From Candidatus Tayloriibacteriota bacterium (lineage in GTDB: Bacteria; Patescibacteriota; Minisyncoccia; Phycocordibacterales; PALSA-1337), in NCBI GenBank assembly GCA_025353045.1, contig JANXRK010000036.1:1-20291 (forward strand): DNA of 20,291 nt, written 5' to 3'. The notes under the pieces are model-generated. The model had not been told where the DNA came from, ran no database searches, and saw only the letters and a program-made list of their open reading frames with translations. A program made the position numbers and the translations under genes. This document shows, piece after piece, positions 7,480-14,927 of this stretch. Every line of letters begins with the position of its first letter. Position 1 is the stretch's first letter.

Positions 7480-8448
7480 CCAATGTGTCTTTATATAGTC
7501 CGTTGCATCACTCATTGAAAAAGGCTGCGTACTATTCCCCACTCTCACAAAAAACTCTTCCTTTTTATCTCCATTAATGAGATACGCTGGCTTATGTCCT
7601 TCTCGTACTGTCACCAAACAAATATCTTTTCCATCAACACTTTCAAATTTAACCGTTACATATTTAGCAAAAGAAAGTCCGATCATTGTTTTTACCAACA
7701 TCGTCAAATGATTTTCCAAACCATCTCTATTTTTCTTTGGCAAAGCTTTATAGTCATTGTCCAAGCCAGTGACTTTTCCATCATCATTTACACCAATCAT
7801 AAGTGTTCCTCCATCTGCATTTAAAAATCCGACAATTGTTTTAACAACAACCCTTTCAAGTTCTTTACTGACTTCACCTTTTCTTCCATCGTAACGGAGT
7901 GTTTCTTTAAACTCCAAAAAAAGACCCTCTCCTTCTTCAATGAGGATTTTTGGATCTTTCGTCGGCATTCGACCTGAAACTCCGCGCACCATTTGCTTTA
8001 TGATATGAACATATTCTTCAAATCCTGAAACATTTTTGAGCTTAGTCACTCTTCCATTGTTATGTTCAATAATAATTGTGGCATGATGAATAAGTCTACC
8101 TAAAGGCGATTGATAGACCTCGACGGATGCGACTTCATACATACTTACAGCCTTTCTACGTCTAAAAAGGAGGCCTGTTTTCTTTATGATTTCTTTGTCA
8201 GAAATTTCATATCTTGAAAAATACCAATTGAGAAAAAGTATAAAAATATATGAGAGTTGAAAAAGAGAAAAGATAAGGATTAAAAAGATGTCATAGCGAA
8301 CATAACGAAACATGAATGTAGATCGATAAAGTATTTCGTAATTTGCAATAAACGAGGCAAAAAAGAAAATAATTGTAGCTAAAATTTCCATAATCATAAT
8401 GTCACGAAGGAATACCATCGGGCCTTCTTTTACGATTATTTTTCTCAT
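7474..8448 (-). CDS. Membrane-anchored bacterial PH domain fused to an AlbA_2/Schlafen-like domain
   Basis: The 324-residue protein has two membrane helices near the N-terminus (about 18-37 and 52-75). Next comes a bacterial PH-like domain (about 78-155) with EISDKEIIKKTGLLFRRRKAV and VASVEVYQSPLGRLI, the pattern of the YdbT/bPH_2 family. The C-terminal half (about 168-324) fits the AlbA_2 (Schlafen AlbA-type, formerly AAA-4) domain: LFLEFKETL at 177-184, then FLNADGGTLMIGVNDDGKVTG, and a late FFVRVGNSTQPFS segment. AlbA_2 domains bind nucleic acid and some Schlafen relatives cleave RNA; activity here is unknown. The arrangement would hold a nucleic-acid-binding domain at the inner face of the membrane. 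It sits downstream of truB but has its own -10 element. Confidence 0.8.
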   Translation of the reverse strand: MRKIIVKEGPMVFLRDIMIMEILATIIFFFASFIANYEILYRSTFMFRYVRYDIFLILIFSLFQLSYIFILFLNWYFSRYEISDKEIIKKTGLLFRRRKAVSMYEVASVEVYQSPLGRLIHHATIIIEHNNGRVTKLKNVSGFEEYVHIIKQMVRGVSGRMPTKDPKILIEEGEGLFLEFKETLRYDGRKGEVSKELERVVVKTIVGFLNADGGTLMIGVNDDGKVTGLDNDYKALPKKNRDGLENHLTMLVKTMIGLSFAKYVTVKFESVDGKDICLVTVREGHKPAYLINGDKKEEFFVRVGNSTQPFSMSDATDYIKTHWG

Positions 8449-8454
8449 AGCCTC

Positions 8455-8463
8455 ATTTTAACA
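8455..8463 (-). promoter_or_regulatory. Extended -10 of the PH/AlbA gene, predicted leaderless
   Basis: Minus strand TG-T-TAAAAT (8463-8455) lies 6 nt before the ATG at 8448. A GAGG falls only 2 nt from the ATG, too close to serve as a Shine-Dalgarno sequence. Confidence 0.5.
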
Positions 8464-8467
8464 AATA

Positions 8468-9160
8468 CTAAATCTTATAGCCATTGATTCGCGTTCTTTT
8501 AATGGAATAAGCAAGACTTGGTATACCTGCGTCAATACCAATCCTATGGGCAAGTGAGCGCATATAGGTACCACTTCCACAACTTACTTTTAATTTAATC
8601 ACAATATATTTAGTAACATTATTTTTTAAAGCGAAATCTTGCCAACATCTAGCAATTTCCTTTTGACGAAAATCTCCATTCACTTTTTTAATGTTTTCTA
8701 AAATAGTCTCGGCTATTTTTTTAGCTGAAAGTGCTTTAGAACCTATTTGCTCTATTGAGAAGATCTCAACTTCTTTTGTTGGAACTTCATCAGGCACTTC
8801 TTTCATTGCTAGCATTTTTGATGAATATTTTGGATATTCTTGAATAAACTTTCCTACATATTTTTGAAAATCAGGAAGATCAAAAGAATGTTTGTCTGAA
8901 CTTTCAATCAATCCCAAAGTATCATATGTATCAGTTGAAACTCCAAAAAGAATTTCAACTTCATATTCCTTATCCATCTTTAAATACGTTTCCTTTTGCT
9001 TACAATCTTCTCCAACAAGCAAAATCAAAAGCCCTTCGGCCATTGGATCTAAGCGACCGGCATAGGTCATAGGAATTTCTTGTGCTTTTCCATATTCCAA
9101 ACGGATTCGTTCGAGGCATTCAAGAGGCGTTTCGCCAATATTTTTGTAAGCTAAATACAT
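8468..9160 (-). CDS. truB: tRNA pseudouridine(55) synthase TruB, short divergent form
   Basis: TruB converts U55 to pseudouridine in the T-loop of tRNAs. The catalytic motif is intact: YAGRLDPMAEGLLILLVGE, with the predicted nucleophile D38. Further family marks are EYEVEILFGVSTDTYDTLG and, near the C-terminus, VSCGSGTYMRSLAHRIG. At 230 residues it is shorter than the usual 290-310: the N-terminal KPxGxTS motif is reduced to YKNIGETPLE, the PPxYSAxK motif has become PKYSSKML, and there is no C-terminal PUA-like domain. These changes suggest a minimal TruB; catalysis is still expected because the GRLDP motif is kept. It diverges from hisS across 17 bp. Confidence 0.9.
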   Translation of the reverse strand: MYLAYKNIGETPLECLERIRLEYGKAQEIPMTYAGRLDPMAEGLLILLVGEDCKQKETYLKMDKEYEVEILFGVSTDTYDTLGLIESSDKHSFDLPDFQKYVGKFIQEYPKYSSKMLAMKEVPDEVPTKEVEIFSIEQIGSKALSAKKIAETILENIKKVNGDFRQKEIARCWQDFALKNNVTKYIVIKLKVSCGSGTYMRSLAHRIGIDAGIPSLAYSIKRTRINGYKI

Positions 9161-9177
9161 ATGCTACAATGTAGCCC
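9161..9177. promoter_or_regulatory. Near-palindromic bidirectional promoter shared by truB and hisS
   Basis: The 17-bp gap contains GCTACAATGTAGC (9163-9175), palindromic except for its central base. On the plus strand TG-C-TACAAT (9162-9170) ends 7 nt before the hisS ATG; on the minus strand TACATT (9173-9168) ends 7 nt before the truB ATG. Both mRNAs should be leaderless and initiation should be mutually exclusive. Confidence 0.65.
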
Positions 9178-10467
9178 ATGAGCAAAAACTTATCAACTGA
9201 TCCGTATAAAGGAGTACGTGATTTTTACCCTGCCGATATGGCAATTCAGAATCAGATTTTCGGAATTTGGCGAAAAGTCTGTGAGAAATTTGGCTATCAA
9301 GAATATAGTGCATCAGTTTTAGAGCCTGCAGAACTATACCGAGCAAAAACCGGTGAAGAAATTCTTGAACGTCAGTCTTATCTTTTTAAAGATCGAGGGG
9401 ATAGAGAAGTCATGCTTCGACCAGAAATGACACCGACTGTTGCGCGAATGATTGCTGGTAAACGTCGAGAGTTGGTCTATCCGGCTCGCTGGTTTTCTAT
9501 GCCAAACTTCTTCCGTTATGAGCAACCTCAGCGTGGACGTTTGCGTGAATTCTGGCAATTAAACATTGATATTTTTGGAGTTGATAGTCTTCAAGCTGAG
9601 ATTGAATGTATTTCTATGGCTTATGAGATCACTAAAGGTTATGGTCTTAAAGATACTGACTTTGAAATCCGAATTGGAAATAGAAAAATATTAAATTATA
9701 TTACAAAGGACTTTTTTGGACTTGATGAAGAGAATTCTCAAAAACTACTTAAACTCATTGATCAAAAAAGGAAAATTCCGACTGATGTTTTTGCAGCGAC
9801 GGCTGAAATAGTTCTCGGCGACAAGTCACAAGGTCCAAAAGTCACAAAGTTTTTGGCATTAATGAATTCTCAAAACTTTGAAGAGTTCACTAAACATTTA
9901 AACCAAACAAAAGAAGAGCATGCAGGTATAAAGGAAATTCGAGAAGTGTTGTCAGGTCTTGAAAAGCTTGGTATAACAAATGCAATTTTTGACCAGAGTA
10001 TCACTCGAGGTATGGATTATTATACTGGAGTGATTTTTGAAGTATTTGATAAAAATCCTGAGAATCGACGATCTGTTTTTGGTGGTGGACGATACGATGA
10101 TTTACTTTCACTTTTTGGGGAAGAAAAAGTAACTGCTTTTGGTTTCGGTGCTGGAGACGTTATTGCGCGAGATCTTATGGAAACATACCGTACAATCAAA
10201 AAGACAGATGAAATCTACCCTGCTGATATCTATATTTGTCTATTCAATAAAAATGTAGCTGATTTTGGTCAAGAAATTGCGCAAAAGATCCGTGAAAAAG
10301 GGCAAAGTGTTTGTTTAGACTATTCTTTCAGAAAAATTGGTGATCAAATTAAGAATGCTGACAGAATGCATATTCCAAATGTCATCGTTGTTGGCGATGA
10401 TGAAGTAAAAACTGGAAAGGTAAAAATTAAAAATCTGAAAACCGGAGATGAGAAAGATTACCTTTGA
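9178..10467 (+). CDS. hisS: Histidyl-tRNA synthetase
   Basis: This class II enzyme charges tRNA-His. The 429-residue protein starts with STDPYKGVRDFYPADM, the region equivalent to the usual KGTxDxLP motif. Motif 2 is FRYEQPQRGRLREFWQ (from F112). The histidine-specific motif is RGMDYYTGVIFEV (from R277), followed by GGGRYDDLLSLFG and a class II motif-3-type GFGAGDVIARDLM. The C-terminal anticodon-binding domain is present and ends with VIVVGDDEVKTGKVKIKNL. The start agrees with the promoter 7 nt upstream. The final 20 nt overlap the exonuclease gene in a different frame, which suggests coupled translation. Confidence 0.96.
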   Translation: MSKNLSTDPYKGVRDFYPADMAIQNQIFGIWRKVCEKFGYQEYSASVLEPAELYRAKTGEEILERQSYLFKDRGDREVMLRPEMTPTVARMIAGKRRELVYPARWFSMPNFFRYEQPQRGRLREFWQLNIDIFGVDSLQAEIECISMAYEITKGYGLKDTDFEIRIGNRKILNYITKDFFGLDEENSQKLLKLIDQKRKIPTDVFAATAEIVLGDKSQGPKVTKFLALMNSQNFEEFTKHLNQTKEEHAGIKEIREVLSGLEKLGITNAIFDQSITRGMDYYTGVIFEVFDKNPENRRSVFGGGRYDDLLSLFGEEKVTAFGFGAGDVIARDLMETYRTIKKTDEIYPADIYICLFNKNVADFGQEIAQKIREKGQSVCLDYSFRKIGDQIKNADRMHIPNVIVVGDDEVKTGKVKIKNLKTGDEKDYL

Positions 10468-11032
10468 TATTGAAACAAGAAATATTTTTCAAGATGTAAA
10501 TTCGACAGACTCAACAGCTCTCGATATCTCTGTTGTCTGTATTCATGATTCATTGACCGATACTTATTCAAGCTATCTCCAGGAAGATTTACCGAAGCTT
10601 TGGCCGATTCTTGAACAAGCAGATATGTTTATTACATTCAATGGTGACCATTTCGACATTCCACTTTTGAATAAATACTATTCCGGAGATTTAGGAAAAA
10701 TAAAAAGTTTAGACCTGCTTGTTGAAGTCCGTAACTCTTTAGGTCGAAGAATTAAGCTTGATACTATTGCTGAAGCCACTTTAGATACAAAGAAATCAGG
10801 TCATGGGCTACAAGCAGTTGAATGGTGGAAGACTGGAGAAATAGATAAGATAATAAAATATTGCATTGAAGATGTAAAAATCACCAAACAACTCTATGAC
10901 TATGCCCTTGCATATGGAAAGTTGAAATATAAAGATCTTGGAATTGGCGGAGCGATCAAAGATATAAAATTAGATACAACACATTGGGAAACAAAAAAGG
11001 ATTCTGGAATGACTTTTACACTACCTTTCTAG
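10448..11032 (+). CDS. DEDDy 3'-5' exonuclease-type RNase H-fold protein (YprB-like)
   Basis: The 194-residue protein carries the three exonuclease motifs of the DEDDy group: Exo I TFDIET (D7, E9), Exo II FNGDHFDIPLL (D70) and Exo III YCIEDVKITKQLY (Y138, D142, the YxxxD form). These residues bind two metal ions and hydrolyse 3' nucleotides. The GHGLQAVEWWKTGE segment is typical of the RNase_H_2/YprB predicted exonucleases rather than of DnaQ proofreading subunits. The ATG at 10448 lies inside the end of hisS (20-nt overlap), with GGAG directly abutting the start and too close to act as a normal ribosome-binding site. Substrate (DNA or RNA) is unknown. A DnaQ-like role for DnaE is an alternative that the sequence does not favour. 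Confidence 0.85.
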   Translation: MRKITFDIETRNIFQDVNSTDSTALDISVVCIHDSLTDTYSSYLQEDLPKLWPILEQADMFITFNGDHFDIPLLNKYYSGDLGKIKSLDLLVEVRNSLGRRIKLDTIAEATLDTKKSGHGLQAVEWWKTGEIDKIIKYCIEDVKITKQLYDYALAYGKLKYKDLGIGGAIKDIKLDTTHWETKKDSGMTFTLPF

Positions 11033-11044
11033 ACCCTGAGCCTG

Positions 11045-11050
11045 TATAAT
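11045..11050 (+). promoter_or_regulatory. -10 element of the DsbA-like gene, predicted leaderless
   Basis: A consensus TATAAT lies exactly 6 nt before the ATG at 11057, with TG directly adjoining it. No -35 box is seen at 16-18 bp. Confidence 0.6.
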
Positions 11051-11056
11051 ACACTT

Positions 11057-11893
11057 ATGCAACCAACAAAATCTTCAAATATTCTTAATGTTCCTACAGC
11101 TATTATTATCGCGGGCGCTATTGTTGCCGGAGCAGTTATTTGGACAAAGGCGCCAAGTGCGCCAATCAAACAAGATGTGGTCGCAGCAATAGATTCTTTT
11201 GAACAACAATTAAAACCAATTACAGCATCTGATCATATTCTTGGAAATCCTAATGCGAAATTGAAAGTCGTAGAATATTCTGATCCATCATGTCCATATT
11301 GTAAAGTTTTCCACAACACAATGCTGCAGATAATGACGACATATGGAAAATCTGGAAATGTTGCTTGGGTCTATCGACACTATCCACTTGATAAGGCAGA
11401 TGCAAGTGGAAGAATCCTTCATCCAAATGCTGGGCACGAAGCACAAGCTCTCGAATGCGCCTCAGATCTTGGTGGAAATGATGGTTTTTGGAAATATACC
11501 AATCGTCTCTATTCTGTAACTCCGTCAGTGACGTCAGATAGTCCAAATGGTCTGGATCAAAAACAATTACCAATTATTGCAAATACCGTTGGGCTCAATG
11601 TTGAAGATTTTAATAATTGTCTATCAACAGGAAAATTCAAAGAAAAAGTTGATCAAGATTTCCTCGACGGAGTAAACATCGGAATTCAAGGAACACCTGC
11701 AAGTATCATTGTGGTTGATAAGGCTTTTCCAAAAGCAATTAAGGATAAAATAATGACAATCTTTGAGCCAACAAAGGGTGCCTCTGGAGAATATCCTATG
11801 CATATTAGTGCTGATTCAAAAATGATTATGCTCGACGGAGCAATGCCGCCAGAAATTATGAAAGCAACTATTGATCTATTATTTACCTACTAA
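11057..11893 (+). CDS. Membrane-anchored DsbA-family thiol-disulfide oxidoreductase
   Basis: The 278-residue protein has an N-terminal signal-anchor helix (about 14-30, VPTAIIIAGAIVAGAVIW) and an exported thioredoxin-fold domain of the DsbA/Thioredoxin_4 type. The redox site is CPYC (C79-C82) in YSDPSCPYCKVFHN; the cis-proline is T213-P214 in GIQGTPASIIV. NAGHEAQALECASDLGGNDGFWKY is the helical insert typical of this family. It should catalyse or repair disulfides in extracytoplasmic proteins. No DsbB/VKOR partner is found in the window. The last 15 nt overlap the 3' end of the convergent helicase gene, so the two mRNAs are antisense at their ends. Confidence 0.92.
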   Translation: MQPTKSSNILNVPTAIIIAGAIVAGAVIWTKAPSAPIKQDVVAAIDSFEQQLKPITASDHILGNPNAKLKVVEYSDPSCPYCKVFHNTMLQIMTTYGKSGNVAWVYRHYPLDKADASGRILHPNAGHEAQALECASDLGGNDGFWKYTNRLYSVTPSVTSDSPNGLDQKQLPIIANTVGLNVEDFNNCLSTGKFKEKVDQDFLDGVNIGIQGTPASIIVVDKAFPKAIKDKIMTIFEPTKGASGEYPMHISADSKMIMLDGAMPPEIMKATIDLLFTY

Positions 11894-14779
11894 ACTGCCT
11901 CGTTTTGAGAAAGTTTTTCCTAGTGTGCAGTATTCACAATCTTTTTCATCACAGTTTTTATTCCAAAAAGACAACGTGTAGATCTCTTGGGCTACTTTTT
12001 TAACCATCTCAATTAATTTCTCTACATCTTCATCTTTAATATCATACCTTTCCTTTTTATATTTTCCTGTATCAGTCGGCTCAATAAAATCGAGTTCACC
12101 TGACTTCATACAATACTTCTTCTTATCATCCAATTCCAAAAGAAGTTTATAGAAAGTTAATTGACGCTCATAATTTTCTTTATTCAGTGATTTTTTCTTA
12201 CCTGTTTTATAATCAACAACATTTACATTTCTATCGTCAAGGAATTCTATTTTATCCAAATCCCCCTTCAAAAGTAGGTCGAAAGTACCAACATTCAAAT
12301 GAACTCCCCTAATACCATATTCCGTCAATAAATTACGATTCCAGGTGCCTTTATAGGCCTCAAAATAGCCTTTTAGAGCCTTTTTACCCTTAATGAGGGT
12401 GTCTTTGAGGTCAGAAGGAGAAAGCTGGGTTTTATTGAGATTAAACTCGAAAAGACGCAGAAGCCCTTCTAGATCCATATCTTCTTCAACCTTGTATTTA
12501 TCAAAGAACGTTTTAAGGGTTTGGTGTATTGCTGTTCCATACATTTGATGCTTTGTTTGAGTTTCAGGAAGTCGAATGAGATTTTTAAAAAAGAAGTTCC
12601 AAGGGCAATCCAAATAGTTATTGAGCGCAGTTACCGACAATCCCCTTTCGAGAAAAAGATTTTGCAAATATTCTTTATTTATTATTTCATGATTGTCGTG
12701 GACGACTGATTCTTTAAAAAGATTTTGTGTCGGTGTTCGCTCCAAAGAACTTTCTTCTTTTTTAAATTCATCGGAGATTTCAGAAATAAATTGTGTTGGT
12801 AGAAGTTCCTTACCCTCATTCCCTTCTTTTGGATAAGTAATGACAATCTGTTTTCGAGCACGCGTAAGTGCGACATAGAAAAGCCTTCGTTCATCTTCAA
12901 TACTCGTATCATTTGTTTGAAGAGTATTGAAATATGTTCTTCGATTTTTATTCCCCCAATGACCATCGTACGCTCCGATAATATACACAATATCGAATTC
13001 CAAGCCCTTCGACTTATGTGCCGTCATCAGTCGAACTCCTTTTTTATCCAAAGATTTTCCTGATTTCGTCAAAATCCCATGTTCACGGACCCTTTCAATG
13101 TGTTTCAAAAAAACAGGTAAAAAATATTCATTTTTTCTTCCTGCCATCTTTTTAATTTCAAAGAAGAAAGCCTCGAGCACAGCCATTTTTTCCAAAGAGT
13201 CGTGGGCTGAAAGGATATAGTCCAAATATCCAGATTCACGAACGATAATCTCAAAAACTTCTACGAATGATTTATTATTCGCAAGCTGCGACCATGATGA
13301 AAGTTTTTTTGAAATATCTGGAAATTTTTCTGAAACAATATCGATAAGGTTTTTCTTTTCTTTCCTTGCTTCTTCAAATGTTTTATAAATATCAATCACA
13401 TTCAAATTAAAGAAATCAATGAAAAGGGCTTTACCAAGTTTGTCTTCATCAGTGAGGTTATTGATTGAGCAGAAAATTAAAATTAATTTCCCCACATTTT
13501 CATCCTTCAAAATATCATTATCGCTTTCTATCCGATATGGGATGTTTGTTTTTGATAAGGCTTGAGATATTGGGAATGCATCTTTATTATCGCGGTATAG
13601 AATGGCGATTTCATCGCTCTCAATTCCCTTTTTCATTTTTTCTTGAATATCTTTGATAATAAAAGCATATTCCGATTCGAGATTTGAACATTCAAATACA
13701 TGAATCAACTCTTTGCCTTTTTGAGCTTTTGACTGTAGTTGAACGCCAGTTGAAATGAGTGAGTGCGATGCATCGAGGATAGATTGCGTTGATCGATAAT
13801 TTTCTTCAAGGTTTATAACGACTGCATTTTTATATAATTTCTTAAAATATAAAAAGTTCTCAAGAGAAGCTCCTTGAAATCTAAAGATTGCCTGCTTTTC
13901 ATCTCCCACAATAAACAAATTGGGATTTTCATGAAAATTAGACAGAAGTTCAAGAACGGCATTCTGAGCATTGTTTGCATCTTGATGTTCATCAGCCAAG
14001 ACATACTGATATGACTCTTGAATAATCAAAAGTAGATCTTGATCTTTTTTCAATGTTTTTACTACTTCCACAATCATATCTTCGAAATCGTAGAATTTTT
14101 CTTTTTCTAAAGCTTTTTCATAGGCTTCATACAGTTTTAGAAGTTCTTTATTCTTTTCTATTCGATCTTGAAGTTTAATAAATTCCCCTTTCATTTTTCC
14201 CTTATGCGCTCCTTTTTCATGAACTTTGTCGGGAATATCTTTGAAATCCTTTTCTTGCTTCTTAATTATTTTTTCAAAATCGACAGGACTCAAAGCTTCT
14301 CGTTTTAGATTTCTAATTTCTGATAGTGCCGGCCTGACATAGAAAAAAATATCTCCATATGGCTTAAGCATCTCAAAATCATTATGCTCAATGATTTTTT
14401 CCATCAATGCAATTTGATCAATATCTGTTATCGCTGTTGAACCAATGATTCTCGGAAACTTTTCTGGATATTGTTTTATAACTTCATTACAAAATCCATG
14501 GAAAGTGTGGATATTTACTTTGTATCCTGCAGGGCCGATGAAACTCACCAACTTTTTACGCATGGTATATGCACCTGACTCAGTGAACGTTAAAGCTAAA
14601 ATATTTTCAGGAGCGGTATCAGTTTTTTGCAAAATGTTCGCGATGCGGAGTGTCAAAATGGTTGTCTTTCCAGTTCCAGGACCAGCAATAACCATAACAG
14701 GACCCTCGATAGTGTCGACGGCTTGCTTTTGGGCTTTATTGAGATTTTTATAGAGTTTCTCGAAGGTATCGGGCTGCAT
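11879..14779 (-). CDS. UvrD/PcrA-type superfamily 1 helicase fused to a Fe-S PD-(D/E)XK nuclease
   Basis: The 966-residue protein joins a UvrD-like 3'-5' helicase to a RecB/AddB-type nuclease. Helicase motifs include the Q-motif region LNKAQKQAV, Walker A AGPGTGKT (GPGTGKT at 33-39), LALTFTESGA, YQYVLADEHQDANNAQ (motif II), VGDEKQAIFRFQGA (III), EENYRSTQ (IV), LMTAHKSKGLEFDIVYIIG (V) and RRLFYVALTRAR (VI). The nuclease part has TAIHQTL, KGDLDKIEFLD, VVDYKTGK (D856, K858) and QLTFYK. One cysteine before the nuclease (C725) and three at the end (C943, C948, C951) fit the AddB/Cas4-type 4Fe-4S clamp. A role in double-strand-break processing is inferred. I choose the ATG at 14779 because TATAAT lies 6 nt upstream; a GTG at 14794 would place that -10 inside the gene. 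Confidence 0.9.
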   Translation of the reverse strand: MQPDTFEKLYKNLNKAQKQAVDTIEGPVMVIAGPGTGKTTILTLRIANILQKTDTAPENILALTFTESGAYTMRKKLVSFIGPAGYKVNIHTFHGFCNEVIKQYPEKFPRIIGSTAITDIDQIALMEKIIEHNDFEMLKPYGDIFFYVRPALSEIRNLKREALSPVDFEKIIKKQEKDFKDIPDKVHEKGAHKGKMKGEFIKLQDRIEKNKELLKLYEAYEKALEKEKFYDFEDMIVEVVKTLKKDQDLLLIIQESYQYVLADEHQDANNAQNAVLELLSNFHENPNLFIVGDEKQAIFRFQGASLENFLYFKKLYKNAVVINLEENYRSTQSILDASHSLISTGVQLQSKAQKGKELIHVFECSNLESEYAFIIKDIQEKMKKGIESDEIAILYRDNKDAFPISQALSKTNIPYRIESDNDILKDENVGKLILIFCSINNLTDEDKLGKALFIDFFNLNVIDIYKTFEEARKEKKNLIDIVSEKFPDISKKLSSWSQLANNKSFVEVFEIIVRESGYLDYILSAHDSLEKMAVLEAFFFEIKKMAGRKNEYFLPVFLKHIERVREHGILTKSGKSLDKKGVRLMTAHKSKGLEFDIVYIIGAYDGHWGNKNRRTYFNTLQTNDTSIEDERRLFYVALTRARKQIVITYPKEGNEGKELLPTQFISEISDEFKKEESSLERTPTQNLFKESVVHDNHEIINKEYLQNLFLERGLSVTALNNYLDCPWNFFFKNLIRLPETQTKHQMYGTAIHQTLKTFFDKYKVEEDMDLEGLLRLFEFNLNKTQLSPSDLKDTLIKGKKALKGYFEAYKGTWNRNLLTEYGIRGVHLNVGTFDLLLKGDLDKIEFLDDRNVNVVDYKTGKKKSLNKENYERQLTFYKLLLELDDKKKYCMKSGELDFIEPTDTGKYKKERYDIKDEDVEKLIEMVKKVAQEIYTLSFWNKNCDEKDCEYCTLGKTFSKRGSLVGK

Positions 14780-14785
14780 AGACAT

Positions 14786-14791
14786 ATTATA
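14786..14791 (-). promoter_or_regulatory. -10 element of the helicase-nuclease gene, predicted leaderless
   Basis: Minus-strand TATAAT (14791-14786), with TG adjoining, lies 6 nt before the ATG at 14779. It decides the start: two upstream in-frame starts (GTG 14794, ATG 14785) would precede or abut the -10. Confidence 0.55.
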
Positions 14792-14798
14792 CACTTTG

Positions 14799-14826
14799 TT
14801 GACAGGAAATATGGGTTTGGTAGTAT
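14799..14826 (+). promoter_or_regulatory. Promoter of the candidate small RNA
   Basis: Consensus TTGACA (14799-14804), a 16-bp spacer and TAGTAT (14821-14826, four of six matches) face away from the helicase gene. No open reading frame follows before the terminator at 14909-14925. Confidence 0.45.
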
Positions 14827-14830
14827 GTGA

Positions 14831-14925
14831 ACATATTACTTGTGTGTCTCAGAATAAATTCTGGATGATGCGTATCGGCATATAGCTGGTAGCAAGTATA
14901 TGTAAAGACCCCTTAGGGGGTTTTT
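14831..14925 (+). ncRNA. Candidate structured small RNA of about 95 nt
   Basis: Between a TTGACA/TAGTAT promoter and an intrinsic terminator lies a segment that folds on itself. An 11-bp closing helix (14831-14842 with 14893-14903, one bulged T) encloses two hairpins: CAGAA/TTCTG with a TAAA loop (14850-14863) and ATGC/GCAT with a 6-nt loop (14868-14881). It lacks a CCA end and a T-loop, so it is not a tRNA, and I see no SRP, 6S or known riboswitch signature. The predicted transcription start (about 14832-14833) falls at the edge of the closing helix, so the exact 5' end is uncertain. It lies tail to tail with the nuclease-like gene at 14924-15304. Function unknown; expression is not shown. 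Confidence 0.4.
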
Positions 14926-14927
14926 AC
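14902..14927. terminator. Bidirectional intrinsic terminator
   Basis: CCCC (14909-14912), loop TTA and GGGG (14916-14919) are flanked by GTAAA and TTTAC arms. TTTTT follows on the plus strand; TCTTT follows on the minus strand. It ends the candidate small RNA and the convergent nuclease-like gene, whose stop codon (14924-14926) lies inside it. Confidence 0.8.

Noticed and set aside
14780..14794. GTG 14794 and ATG 14785 as helicase starts
   Set aside because: The consensus -10 lies at 14791-14786, so these codons would be at or before it; the ATG at 14779 has the 6-nt spacing seen at other genes.
14445..14830. Plus-strand open frames opposite the helicase N-terminus
   Set aside because: They mirror strongly conserved helicase motifs on the other strand and have no recognisable content.
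14831..14925. A tRNA gene
   Set aside because: The closing stem is too long, there is no T-loop GTTCRA and no anticodon arm of normal size or CCA end.
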